20,310 nucleotides of DNA, from positions 1 through 20,310 of the forward strand of contig CAYMIV010000015.1 in NCBI GenBank assembly GCA_964390945.1. The letters are read 5' to 3'. This DNA comes from Damh-18 sp964390945 (GTDB lineage: Bacteria > Patescibacteriota > Minisyncoccia > Phycocordibacterales > UBA918). Below, in pieces: positions 1 through 6,328 of this stretch. The notes under the pieces are model-generated. The model saw only the letters and a program-made list of their open reading frames with translations. It made no database searches and had not been told where the DNA came from. Each line of letters begins with the position of its first letter. Position 1 is the stretch's first letter. A program made the position numbers and the translations under genes.

Positions 1-98
1 ACGGTGTACATTATTTTGTGTAGCGCAACGAAGAAATGTGCCATTTCTGTGCGTTCTGTCGCATAGTTATAGCGGTTTTTGGGTGAGTTGTCGAGAAT

Positions 99-530
99 CT
101 AGTCTTTCAAAAATCTTGTCTTGTCTGAAAGAATTTCCCCCGCCCTGAAATCATCGGCGACTTTTTTCGGCAAAAGTGTTTCCGTGTGTTCTCTGGAAAT
201 CCATACCACTTCGGAAAGTTCATGTGCGTGAGTTTTTATCTTATCTTCGTGGTTTTGATACATCTCGCCGTTCGTAACTTCAAAGAAAAATTCAACCGAT
301 TGCTCGCCTTCGTGATTTGTAAATGAGTTCACATACAGTAACCTCCCGATTTCCGGCGTGATTCCAAGTTCCTCAAGAAGCTCGCGCTTTATACACTCAA
401 CAGGGCTTTCTCCGGGGTCAAGATGACCTCCCGGGAGCGCATAATACGGTCTGCCATGAGAACCTTTTACGACGAGCAGTTTTTCCCCATGAAGAATGAT
501 TCCTCTGCAACGAACGGCGCAGGTGTGCAT
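99..530 (-). CDS. NUDIX hydrolase
   Basis: A 143-residue protein that is a single NUDIX domain, expected to hydrolyse a nucleoside diphosphate linked to another group (NTP clean-up, nucleotide sugar or similar); the substrate cannot be read from sequence. The NUDIX box is perfect: G35, E41, R49-E50, E53-E54 and G56 fit GX5EX7REUXEEXGU, so the Mg2+-binding glutamates are all present. Length is normal for a stand-alone member and there is no signal peptide or extra domain. The ATG at 530 lies 3 nt after the stop of the upstream Asp-box gene, so the two are probably co-transcribed; the ribosome-binding site is weak. The family assignment is secure, the substrate is unknown. Confidence 0.93.
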   Translation of the reverse strand: MHTCAVRCRGIILHGEKLLVVKGSHGRPYYALPGGHLDPGESPVECIKRELLEELGITPEIGRLLYVNSFTNHEGEQSVEFFFEVTNGEMYQNHEDKIKTHAHELSEVVWISREHTETLLPKKVADDFRAGEILSDKTRFLKD

Positions 531-533
531 AAA

Positions 534-1802
534 TTAGTCTTTTCCGCTCATACCGATAAATATGAGTGACGTATCGAGCGGATTATATGCGATGAATGAG
601 GCGTCGCGATTATTGTCGAGAGGAACAACCGCCCACGTCGCACCATTATTTGTTGAACGATAGAATGATTTTCCGGAAACAAAGGATATTTCATTTGAGT
701 CTGAGGGACTGATAGCAATCGACGGAATGGGGAACTTTTCTGCGCTTTCAATGATGTTGATTTTTTTCCAAAATTTTCCGTAGTCCACGCTACGATAAAG
801 CCCGTTTGTCGCACTCGCATATACAACTCCGGTTTTATTGGGGTCAGCAACAATGGAGAGGAGGTTTGATGGTGTGCGCTCGGTTCTGTTGCGTTCCTGG
901 AGCGCGGTTGCTTGGTCTCTTGCCGCAGTTGCACCGCCCCTATCACCCGCACTCGATAGTTTTGAGGCGTACGCGTTGAGATCTCTGATTTCTTGCATTT
1001 TGACCTCTTCCCAGTCTGACCAACTCACGCCCCCGTCGCGGGAGTAGTAAACCTTTCCCTTTTTCATGAGGAGGTACGCAAATGATTTGAGAGTGCTGTC
1101 AAAACTGAAGTTGCCGGCAACTCCCGAAATGGTTCCCCCTACATTTTTCCATGTGTCTCCACCGTCGGTACTACGCACTATGGTGCCGACATTGGTTCCC
1201 GCAAGAATGAGATTTTGGTTTTGGGGATCTTGTGCGAGCGCCGAAACATACGTACCGGTGCCCGGCTCTGCGTAGACGGCGCGCCACGCCTTTCCTTCAT
1301 CCTCTGTCCTAAAAATTCTCCCGTTATTTGATACAACACCCGAGGCGAATATGCGTTCGGGGTTGCTTCTGTCGAGAATAAAACTGTAGATTTGCTTGGG
1401 CGGAAAGGCAACCTGTGTCCATTCATTGAGTCTGTTTTTATTCAGAAAAAGTCCGTCATCGTACGTTGTGACCACGATTACGTCGCGTTTGGTGGGGTGG
1501 AACGCAATGCTCAACACATCTGCGACGCCGAGTTTCGCCTTTGTTGAGGTGGCGATTTTGAAATACGTTTCAAATGTTGAGCCGCTGTTTGTGCTCCGCA
1601 GAATACTGTCTTTGTAAACCCCGACTTCGACCCCCTGTGAATTATTACCGGTGTTTTCTTCCGTAACGATAGGGTTCGAGTCATTATCCGAGACGTCGCC
1701 ATGGTTTCTTCCAAAGAAGAACATTAACCCAACGGCTACTAAAATGACGGCGACCGCCGCAAACAAGAGCATTCGCACAGCCACGCTTTTGTGTTCACCC
1801 AT
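534..1802 (-). CDS. Membrane-anchored Ycf48-like / Asp-box (BNR) repeat protein
   Basis: About 422 residues. I chose the ATG at 1802 (MGEHKSVAVRM...) over the longer frame from 1859 because the extension is basic and low-complexity, covers the tRNA-Leu repeat region, and a TGGTACAAT promoter box sits just upstream of 1802. Residues ~10-30 form one hydrophobic segment, so the rest is probably outside the membrane. The exported part holds at least five Asp-box motifs (for example RSTDGGDTW, YSRDGGVSW, RSTNNGATW), the hallmark of sialidase/sortilin/Ycf48-type beta-propellers. A hydrophilic helical insert of about 40 residues (DLNAYASKLSSAGDRGG and following) interrupts the propeller. No sialidase catalytic residues were recognised, so a binding or assembly role is likelier than an enzyme. 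It is followed after 3 nt by the NUDIX gene. Confidence 0.85.
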   Translation of the reverse strand: MGEHKSVAVRMLLFAAVAVILVAVGLMFFFGRNHGDVSDNDSNPIVTEENTGNNSQGVEVGVYKDSILRSTNSGSTFETYFKIATSTKAKLGVADVLSIAFHPTKRDVIVVTTYDDGLFLNKNRLNEWTQVAFPPKQIYSFILDRSNPERIFASGVVSNNGRIFRTEDEGKAWRAVYAEPGTGTYVSALAQDPQNQNLILAGTNVGTIVRSTDGGDTWKNVGGTISGVAGNFSFDSTLKSFAYLLMKKGKVYYSRDGGVSWSDWEEVKMQEIRDLNAYASKLSSAGDRGGATAARDQATALQERNRTERTPSNLLSIVADPNKTGVVYASATNGLYRSVDYGKFWKKINIIESAEKFPIPSIAISPSDSNEISFVSGKSFYRSTNNGATWAVVPLDNNRDASFIAYNPLDTSLIFIGMSGKD

Positions 1803-1818
1803 GATGGTGATTGTACCA
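1803..1818 (-). promoter_or_regulatory. Extended -10 promoter giving a leaderless mRNA (Asp-box gene)
   Basis: On the minus strand TGGTACAAT (TG-n-TACAAT, extended -10) at 1818-1810 is followed by only 7 nt before the ATG at 1802. Transcription would start at or next to the A of ATG. No -35 and no Shine-Dalgarno sequence are visible. Confidence 0.5.
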
Positions 1819-1850
1819 CACTGATTTTTTTGTTTTGTGCAGCGACATCG

Positions 1851-2048
1851 CCGCCTCACAAAAGCGAAACGACCTGAAGCAGTTCAGGTCGTTTTTATCG
1901 CTTGGGGTCAAGTTGCTAAACTCACTTCGTTCGTTAAGCACTTCCTCCCCGGGCTCGCCCGTTTTTGCATTATGAATAGCAAAAACATGGCTCCGCCTCA
2001 CAAAAGCGAAACGACCTGAAGCAGTTCAGGTCGTTTTTATCGCTTTTG
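1851..2048 (-). repeat. tRNA-Leu trailer array: 53-bp direct repeat, 142-bp period
   Basis: An identical 53-bp sequence occurs at 1993-2045, directly behind the tRNA-Leu 3' end, and again at 1851-1903. Each copy is a terminator-like hairpin (GACCTGAA paired with TTCAGGTC, flanked by AAGCG and CGCTT arms). The 89-bp spacer holds two more hairpins: GTTTTTGC/GCAAAAAC at 1961-1986, and at 1904-1950 a GGGG-agg-AAGT / ACTT-ga-CCCC hairpin that closely resembles one in the tRNA-Ser units. No ORF of substance lies in the spacer. Unlike the other arrays, the tRNA 3' end itself is not exactly re-created (CTTGACCCC against CTTGGGCA). Confidence 0.85.
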
Positions 2049-2132
2049 TGCCCAAGACTGGATTTGAACCAGCATGCCCTTACGGGCGCTACCACCTCAA
2101 GGTAGTGCGTCTACCAATTTCGCCACCTGGGC
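2049..2132 (-). tRNA. tRNA-Leu (anticodon GAG)
   Basis: An 84-nt tRNA with acceptor stem GCCCAGG/CTTGGGC, anticodon stem CTACC/GGTAG around loop TTGAGGT (anticodon GAG, reads CUC and CUU), a long type II variable arm (GCCC/GGGC) and a TTCAAAT T-loop. The discriminator is A and CCA is not encoded, so a CCA-adding enzyme is needed. It sits between rplS and its own duplicated trailer hairpin. Confidence 0.95.
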
Positions 2133-2186
2133 AAGGACTCACGAATGAGTTTCACCATTCTAAGGATTTTTAATCCTTTTGCAAAC

Positions 2187-2222
2187 ACACAACACGCGCG
2201 CCCGTGGGGCGCGTGTTGTGTG
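2187..2222 (-). terminator. Hairpin terminator after rplS
   Basis: A stem of about 13 bp (ACACAACACGCGC with GCGCGTGTTGTGT) lies 15 nt past the rplS stop. The T-rich tail is short on the minus strand, so termination is likely but may be inefficient; tRNA-Leu lies directly downstream. Confidence 0.75.
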
Positions 2223-2237
2223 TAACAAAATTTCAAT

Positions 2238-2831
2238 TTATTTCGATTCTTGACTGCCTTCCTCGACAGGAGTTTCTGTAGCAGTTTCACTTTCCTCAAC
2301 CACATTGTCGGGTGCCTGGGCTTCCTCAGCCACTGGCGCCACCGCCTCTTCTGTCGCCCTTGCTTCCGCCTCGCTTGCCGCAACACGCGCCGCTTCTTCG
2401 GCGGCTTCCTTTGCCTCTTCTTCGAGGCGCGCCTTCGTCTCCGCTTCTGATTCGGAGGCGAGACTCATGAGGCGCATTCGGCGCATTTGGCGACGAATCT
2501 CACGGGCGACTTTTTCTCGAATGTAGTAGAGTTTTGCGCGTCGCACCTTGCTTCGACGAACAATTTCAATCTTATCAATGAGAGGCGAGTAGAGCGGGAA
2601 TATTTTCTCAACACCGATGCCATCGACAACCTTCCGTACCGTGAATGTTGCACCCGGTTCATTGCCGTGCTTTCGCGCAAGCACCACGCCCTCAAATACC
2701 TGGAGTCGGGTTTTATCCTTGTCCTGGATTTTCTGGTGCACGCGAACGGTATCCCCCGCGCGGACGCCAAGGTTCTTTCGATCCTCCATATTGACCGAGG
2801 AAATGGTCACTCCAACTGGTGCTGCGTTCAT
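2238..2831 (-). CDS. rplS: Large-subunit ribosomal protein L19 with acidic C-terminal tail
   Basis: A 197-residue L19. The conserved core spans residues ~20-120: RAGDTVRVHQKI, VFEGVVLARK, FTVRKVVDGIGVEKIFP, and the basic end RRSKVRRAKLYYIREK. L19 sits at the 30S-50S interface of the ribosome. Typical bacterial L19 is about 115-120 residues; this one carries an extra tail of about 75 residues that is almost entirely Glu, Ala, Thr and Val (low complexity, strongly acidic, probably disordered). The start at 2831 is the only ATG ahead of the core apart from M15 and lacks a clear Shine-Dalgarno. A strong hairpin follows the gene. The upstream neighbour rluA is on the same strand 70 bp away. Confidence 0.95.
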   Translation of the reverse strand: MNAAPVGVTISSVNMEDRKNLGVRAGDTVRVHQKIQDKDKTRLQVFEGVVLARKHGNEPGATFTVRKVVDGIGVEKIFPLYSPLIDKIEIVRRSKVRRAKLYYIREKVAREIRRQMRRMRLMSLASESEAETKARLEEEAKEAAEEAARVAASEAEARATEEAVAPVAEEAQAPDNVVEESETATETPVEEGSQESK

Positions 2832-2901
2832 AATATCTGATGCTAACGGTCGTTTCTAAATAAAGTGGCTCTAAAAAGCGTGCTGTACTCTAACACGGCA
2901 A

Positions 2902-3669
2902 TTAGTCCGTAGCAAGGGATGTGCTCGCAGTCTCAAAGTCTGTCGGAAACGGGGCTATGAAAGTTTTTTCCTCACCTGAAGGAAGTATTACTTTCAACAT
3001 ATAGGCGTGGAGTCCGAGTCGCGCAAGGCCAAGGTTGTCGCCGTAGCGCAATGATTCGGGTGCGTAGAGCGCATCGCACACAATGGGTCTCCCAATGGCT
3101 TTCATGTGCACGCGTATCTGGTGTGTTCGTCCGGTTTTTGGAAATAATTTGAGGTATGCGTGTGTATTCGACTGTCCGATAAGTTCCCAATCGGTCACCG
3201 CAGGGCGAAGTGTCCCTCGCGCACCGCGTTGTGCCGAGCGGAGCCTGAAATCCTTCGTGCTTCTCCCAATGGGACGATCGACAGTGCCCCAATTTTCCTT
3301 CATGGTTCCATACACAAATGCGCGATACTCCTTTCGCACGAGGTGGTCATGGAATTGTTGTTTGAGGTGCTCGAAAGCGCTTTGATGCTTCGCAAGGATG
3401 AGCACGCCGGATGTGTCCGTATCGAGCCTGTGCACCACGCCGGAACGTTCAAGTGGAGCACCGTCCTGTGCCAACCCAGGCTCACCCACCCCGCGCGCCT
3501 CGGGCGAATGAACAAGAAGCCAATCGACAACCGTTGGCGCATTTCCCCGCCCGTCGCCATGCACCATAATGCCAGCAGGCTTGTTCACCACAACAACATC
3601 ATCATCCTCATAGAGAACGGTGATGTGGTAGGCGGCATCACGCGCCGCGTCGCCGTTTTCGGTTTCCAT
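2902..3669 (-). CDS. RluA-family RNA pseudouridine synthase
   Basis: A 255-residue enzyme expected to isomerise uridine to pseudouridine in rRNA or tRNA. The catalytic motif HRLDTDTSG is at residues 80-88 with D83 as the catalytic aspartate; the RTHQIRVHM motif near residue 183 and the N-terminal VVVNKPAGIMVH strand are also typical of the RluA/RluC/RluD group. There is no N-terminal S4 domain, which RluC and RluD usually have, so it resembles short RluA forms and the target position cannot be assigned. Its start overlaps the 3' end of the upstream uppS gene by 32 nt, which suggests coupled translation in one operon. Confidence 0.92.
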   Translation of the reverse strand: METENGDAARDAAYHITVLYEDDDVVVVNKPAGIMVHGDGRGNAPTVVDWLLVHSPEARGVGEPGLAQDGAPLERSGVVHRLDTDTSGVLILAKHQSAFEHLKQQFHDHLVRKEYRAFVYGTMKENWGTVDRPIGRSTKDFRLRSAQRGARGTLRPAVTDWELIGQSNTHAYLKLFPKTGRTHQIRVHMKAIGRPIVCDALYAPESLRYGDNLGLARLGLHAYMLKVILPSGEEKTFIAPFPTDFETASTSLATD

Positions 3670-4330
3670 ATTCGTCTAGAATACTCTTAAATTCCGCTTC
3701 TCCAAAATCGGGCCACAATGTTTTCGTGAAGAAAAACTCACTATATGCACACTGCCACAAAAGAAAGTTTGAAATGCGTTCCTCACCGCTCGTCCTAATG
3801 ATGAGATCGGGGTCCGGCATGCCGCGCGTCCATAAAAGTGTTTCGAATGTTTCTTCGGATACCTTTTCTCCTGTTTCTATTGCTTTGTTTACTGCCTGCA
3901 AAATTTCTGCGCGGCCACCGTATGAGAGTGCAATCCACACGGTAAGCATCGGCTTGGGTGTCGTATCACTTTCCATTCGGTTCATTTCGGACTGAAGTTC
4001 TGGAGCAAATTTCTCGCGTTCGCCGATAAATCTGAATCGGATGTGTTTTCCGGTTTTGTTGTGCTCCTTTTCAGCATCGCGAATCGCATACTGAAAGAGT
4101 CCCATGAGTCCGGCAACCTCCTCCTCGCTTCGTTTCCAATTTTCTGTCGAGAATGCGTAACACACCATGTGCGGAATATGTGCTTTATACACCGCATCAA
4201 TAATTTTTTTCAAAGCTTCATACCCACGCATGTGTCCCTCATGGGTTGAAAGATCGTGTGCCTTAGCCCAACGTCGGTTGCCATCCATGATGAACCCAAC
4301 GCACGTCGGCATATTATGTGAATCTTCCAT
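3638..4330 (-). CDS. uppS: Isoprenyl (undecaprenyl) diphosphate synthase
   Basis: A cis-prenyltransferase of about 230 residues that condenses isopentenyl diphosphate units onto farnesyl diphosphate to give the C55 lipid carrier for cell-wall and glycan export. Signatures: FIMDGNRRWAKA with the catalytic Asp, FSTENWKR, LSYGGR and the C-terminal PDLIIRTSGEERISNFLLWQ. The frame is open from 4387, but that start would lie inside the acylphosphatase gene; ATG 4330 sits 7 nt after the acylphosphatase stop with a purine-rich AAGAGG upstream, so I prefer it. ATG 4312 is a possible shorter start. The downstream rluA gene overlaps its end. Confidence 0.93.
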   Translation of the reverse strand: MEDSHNMPTCVGFIMDGNRRWAKAHDLSTHEGHMRGYEALKKIIDAVYKAHIPHMVCYAFSTENWKRSEEEVAGLMGLFQYAIRDAEKEHNKTGKHIRFRFIGEREKFAPELQSEMNRMESDTTPKPMLTVWIALSYGGRAEILQAVNKAIETGEKVSEETFETLLWTRGMPDPDLIIRTSGEERISNFLLWQCAYSEFFFTKTLWPDFGEAEFKSILDEYGNRKRRRGA

Positions 4331-4337
4331 ACGGTGG

Positions 4338-4610
4338 CTATAACCTCTTAAACTCATTAAATTGTTGCGCTGGTGTTCTCCAATCAACGGAAAGGCCTTC
4401 TATTTTTGACAACACCGAGCCTGTTTGCAATTGCTCAATTGCCGTTTTGAGATTGTCTGGAATTCCTTGGAGAAGAATTTCAACCGTCCCATCGTCTCGG
4501 TTTTTCACCCATCCAGTAAGGTTGTGTTCCCGGGCAATACACTCAACAAAATCGCGATAGCCGACGCCTTGTACTTTTCCGGTTACGACACAGTGGATTT
4601 CAGTGAACAT
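4338..4610 (-). CDS. acyP: Acylphosphatase
   Basis: A 90-residue protein with the complete acylphosphatase signature VTGKVQGVGYRDFV. The phosphate-binding arginine is R19 and the catalytic asparagine N37 (GWVKNRDDGTVEI). It hydrolyses carboxyl-phosphate bonds of acyl phosphates in the cytoplasm. ATG 4610 is preferred; an in-frame GTG at 4616 is the alternative. TATAAA lies a few nt upstream on the minus strand, so the leader would be very short. It starts the run acyP-uppS-rluA and is transcribed away from tRNA-Val. Confidence 0.93.
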   Translation of the reverse strand: MFTEIHCVVTGKVQGVGYRDFVECIAREHNLTGWVKNRDDGTVEILLQGIPDNLKTAIEQLQTGSVLSKIEGLSVDWRTPAQQFNEFKRL

Positions 4611-4671
4611 GCACACGAGTGTACCTTTATATTGAATAAATTCAAAAAAACGGTAGTATGGTGCGAACTTC

Positions 4672-4677
4672 GATAAT
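4672..4677 (+). promoter_or_regulatory. -10 box of tRNA-Val
   Basis: GATAAT ends 8 nt before the first base of tRNA-Val, the spacing expected for a start at or just before the mature 5' end. No good -35 was found. Confidence 0.45.
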
Positions 4678-4685
4678 GAGGTTTC

Positions 4686-4758
4686 GGGCGCTTAGCTCAG
4701 TTGGTAGAGCAATTCGTTTACACCGAAAAGGTCAGGGGTTCGAGTCCCTTAGCGCCCA
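4686..4758 (+). tRNA. tRNA-Val (anticodon UAC)
   Basis: A 73-nt tRNA: acceptor GGGCGCT/AGCGCCC, anticodon loop TTTACAC (UAC), T-arm AGGGG TTCGAGT CCCTT, discriminator A, no encoded CCA. The top pair of the anticodon stem is an A-A mismatch. Its last 20 nt are the start of the tandem array that follows. Confidence 0.95.
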
Positions 4759-4760
4759 CA

Positions 4761-4803
4761 TATACAAAAATATCCAAGCCTTGTGCTTGGGTGTTTTTGT
4801 ATA
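4761..4803 (+). terminator. tRNA-Val terminator hairpin
   Basis: TATACAAAAA and CCAAGC pair with GCTTGG and TTTTTGTATA; the 3' arm supplies the T tract. It is copied identically at 4909-4951 in the next unit. Confidence 0.75.
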
Positions 4804-4810
4804 CAGTGGC

Positions 4811-4898
4811 AAGGGGCGAGAAAAGGTTGTCGACAATTTCGACCGCTGGAAGAAATTGTCATACAACCTGAACAGAATCTGTAAGATTCGAGTCCCTT
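4811..4898 (+). other. Structured cassette core, family 1 (Val)
   Basis: Predicted fold, by eye. Closing stem AAGGGGC (4811-4817) with GTCCCTT (4892-4898), the latter being tRNA-Val T-arm sequence. Hairpin II at 4825-4868: outer stem GGTTGT/ACAACC, internal loop cg/cat, inner stem ACAATTTC/GAAATTGT, terminal loop GACCGCTGGAA. Then TGAACAG and hairpin III, AATCT-GTA-AGATT (4876-4888). The same architecture with different stem sequences recurs at the Arg loci. Confidence 0.75.
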
Positions 4899-4972
4899 AG
4901 CGCCCACATATACAAAAATATCCAAGCCTTGTGCTTGGGTGTTTTTGTATACAGTGGCAAGGGGCGAGAAAA

Positions 4973-5072
4973 NNNNNNNNNNNNNNNNNNNNNNNNNNNN
5001 NNNNNNNNNNNNNNNNNNNNNNNNNNNNNNNNNNNNNNNNNNNNNNNNNNNNNNNNNNNNNNNNNNNNNNNN
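4973..5072. other. Assembly gap (100 N)
   Basis: Exactly 100 N, the conventional placeholder for a gap of unknown length. It lies between the plus-strand tRNA-Val array and the minus-strand tRNA-Arg array, both of which run into it. Confidence 0.98.
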
Positions 5073-5106
5073 ATCCATTGAACTACGGGGACGTGGGCAC
5101 CTCTAT

Positions 5107-5112
5107 ACTATA
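5107..5112 (-). promoter_or_regulatory. -10 box in the 5'-type unit (copy near the gap)
   Basis: TATAGT on the minus strand, separated by 14 nt from the first base of the tRNA start at 5092. An identical box is at 5296-5301. The tRNA-Arg(GCG) 5' unit has TACAAT at the same 14-nt distance. Confidence 0.5.
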
Positions 5113-5136
5113 CTGTTCGATTCCTCTGCGGAATCT

Positions 5137-5230
5137 TTCATTACATGAACTGTTTAGGTTCTATGATATTTTCTCACTAACATTCGAAAATACCGAGAAC
5201 CTCCTTACGCAGTCCCCCGGACTACGTAAG
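5137..5230 (-). other. Structured cassette core, family 1 (Arg-UCU)
   Basis: Minus strand, by eye. Hairpin A at 5204-5230, a near-perfect 12-bp stem (CTTACGTAGTCC pairing with GGACTGCGTAAG, one non-Watson-Crick position) and a 3-nt G loop. Hairpin II at 5157-5201: outer GGTTCT/AGAACC, internal loop cg/cat, inner GTATTTTC/GAAAATAT, terminal loop GAATGTTAGTGA. Then TAAACAG and hairpin III, TTCAT-GTA-ATGAA. Hairpin A and the linker GTAAGGAGGTT are shared with the core at 13314. Confidence 0.75.
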
Positions 5231-5235
5231 CCTCG

Positions 5236-5281
5236 ATCAAGAGCTTAGAAGTCTCCTCCGCATCCATTGAACTACGGGGAC
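5236..5281 (-). pseudogene. tRNA-Arg 5' fragment
   Basis: Reads GTCCCCGTAGTTCAATGGAT from 5281, then a stretch containing TTCTAAGCTCTTGAT that resembles the anticodon arm of a tRNA-Arg(UCU). The D-stem 3' strand (expected GAAC) is replaced by GCGG, and no T-arm or acceptor 3' strand follows, so it cannot be a working tRNA. Only the first 20 nt are certainly tRNA-derived, because they match the second copy at 5073-5092. Confidence 0.6.
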
Positions 5282-5373
5282 GTGGGCACCTCTATACTAT
5301 ACTGTTCGATTCCTCTGCGGAATCTCGTATTAGAAACGCGGTTCAGTTTCCGTGGTACTTTCTGACGCCTGCT

Positions 5374-5802
5374 CTACTCCGCCAGGATATCGTTGATTGG
5401 AGTAGCATCACTGTACTGTTCGTCCGCGCCGTCTGCAAGTGGTGTATCATCAATTCCCTCTTGGTTGGCATTGGTGTCGGGATCCGGCATGTATGTACTT
5501 TTTTCACCGCGCAGTCGTTCAAATTCTGCACGGTATTCACGATAAACCTTGAGAACCTTTTCCGCTTCTTGATATTTGAATTCTACCGATGGTTGTTCAT
5601 TCGTTTCAATGACTTCCACCCCGGTCAAGTGAATAAAAAATTCATAACCGAAGAATGATGCGCCGGAGATAAAAGCAATCGTGGTGAAGCCGAGTGCGTA
5701 CGCCCAGTGACGAACGGGACGAATGATTTCGTTCGAGAGGGGGTCACTCTTGTGTGCAAGAGTTTTTTTGAATAGAGCAGGTAATTTAATGTTGAATTTC
5801 AT
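5374..5802 (-). CDS. Small membrane protein of the pilMNO operon
   Basis: A 142-residue protein of unrecognised family. Residues ~1-30 are basic and cytoplasmic-looking, ~33-56 form one membrane segment (WAYALGFTTIAFISGASFFG), ~60-100 look like a helix or coiled coil rich in Glu, Lys and Arg, and the last ~40 residues are acidic and probably disordered. Its ATG shares one base with the pilO stop (TAATG), so it is translationally coupled to the pilus operon. It occupies the place of pilP in the Gram-negative order but lacks a lipobox and the PilP domain. A structural role in the pilus inner-membrane platform is inference from context only. Confidence 0.8.
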   Translation of the reverse strand: MKFNIKLPALFKKTLAHKSDPLSNEIIRPVRHWAYALGFTTIAFISGASFFGYEFFIHLTGVEVIETNEQPSVEFKYQEAEKVLKVYREYRAEFERLRGEKSTYMPDPDTNANQEGIDDTPLADGADEQYSDATPINDILAE

Positions 5803-6326
5803 TATTTTTTGAATTTTGACACCCGCAAATCCATGTCAGCGGTCCAGTCAGTACCAGAACCGCCAGTGCGGGAAAGTGTCGCGCGGTCAATCGCAGAGTG
5901 GTACGGGAGTGTCTCAATGATTTGTATCGCGCGAAGCACCGACGCCTCCCCACCCTCAAACACGAGGTTCATTGAAATTTCCTCAAATGTACCTTTTCCA
6001 GGCAACACCGTGAGCGCCTTGGTTTCGACCTTGAGTCCGAGTGCCGAACCAATTCCCTCAATCATTGTGAGAAATTCAACAACCTGATCTTCGGTTAGTA
6101 TGAGTTGGTTAAGTTCGGTGCGAGCCGTCTTGGTTTCTTCAACCAACTTTTCCATGGAGGCGAGCTTTTTTTGTCGTGAATCAAGTTCGACTGCCGCTTC
6201 CTTTTCATCGTAGAGTCGCGATTCATACACACTCAGTGTATACAGGAGCCACAAGAAAACAGCGCAGCTCACCGCACAAATGGTGATACTGATTCCTGCA
6301 ACAATTTTTGTTCGTGAATGTACCAT
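5802..6326 (-). CDS. pilO: Type IV pilus inner-membrane protein PilO
   Basis: A 174-residue protein: short cytoplasmic start, one membrane segment at ~9-31, a coiled coil at ~38-80 (EKEAAVELDSRQKKLASMEKL onward) and a C-terminal alpha/beta domain of ~90 residues of the ferredoxin-like PilO type. PilO pairs with PilN to form the inner-membrane alignment platform of type IV pili. Sequence conservation in this family is low; the call rests on architecture and on its place 2 nt after pilN. The stop overlaps the next ATG by one base. Confidence 0.85.
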   Translation of the reverse strand: MVHSRTKIVAGISITICAVSCAVFLWLLYTLSVYESRLYDEKEAAVELDSRQKKLASMEKLVEETKTARTELNQLILTEDQVVEFLTMIEGIGSALGLKVETKALTVLPGKGTFEEISMNLVFEGGEASVLRAIQIIETLPYHSAIDRATLSRTGGSGTDWTADMDLRVSKFKK

Positions 6327-6328
6327 GG

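Larger units (their letters stand above)
4739..4972 (+). repeat. tRNA-Val 3'-end array (148-bp unit), runs into the gap
   Basis: From the T-loop of tRNA-Val an 86-bp sequence at 4739-4824 is repeated exactly at 4887-4972, an offset of 148 bp, and the second copy stops at the N run. Each unit contains the tRNA 3' end, a terminator hairpin (TATACAAAAA...TTTTTGTATA, 4761-4803) and a structured core. The second unit is incomplete only because of the gap, so more copies may be hidden there. There is no coding potential beyond a chance frame through the N run. Confidence 0.92.
5073..5325 (-). repeat. 5'-type array at a tRNA-Arg, probably UCU (189-bp period)
   Basis: A 64-bp sequence at 5262-5325 recurs exactly at 5073-5136, where it abuts the gap; the offset is 189 bp. 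Read on the minus strand each copy contains a GATTCC/GGAATC hairpin, a TATAGT -10 box and, 14 nt later, the 20-nt start of a tRNA, GTCCCCGTAGTTCAATGGAT. Between the copies lies a structured core. The orientation is the reverse of the Val array: here the tRNA 5' end and its promoter are duplicated, not the 3' end. A full tRNA is predicted inside the gap. Confidence 0.88.

Noticed and set aside
1..98. Part of a gene at the left window edge
   Set aside because: No frame with recognisable content; too short to judge. It is the region downstream of the NUDIX gene.
1803..1859. N-terminal extension of the Asp-box protein from 1859
   Set aside because: The extension is basic, Cys-rich and lies next to the tRNA-Leu repeat; a promoter box sits inside it and the signal-anchor fits the start at 1802.
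2965..3690. Plus-strand ORFs opposite rluA (3083-3385, 3160-3690)
   Set aside because: They are shadow frames of a clearly conserved minus-strand gene.
4825..4868. Canonical integron attC site
   Set aside because: Topology is similar, but the outer stem runs GGTTNT to ANAACC, opposite to RYYYAAC...GTTRRRY, and no intI gene or cassette ORFs are present.
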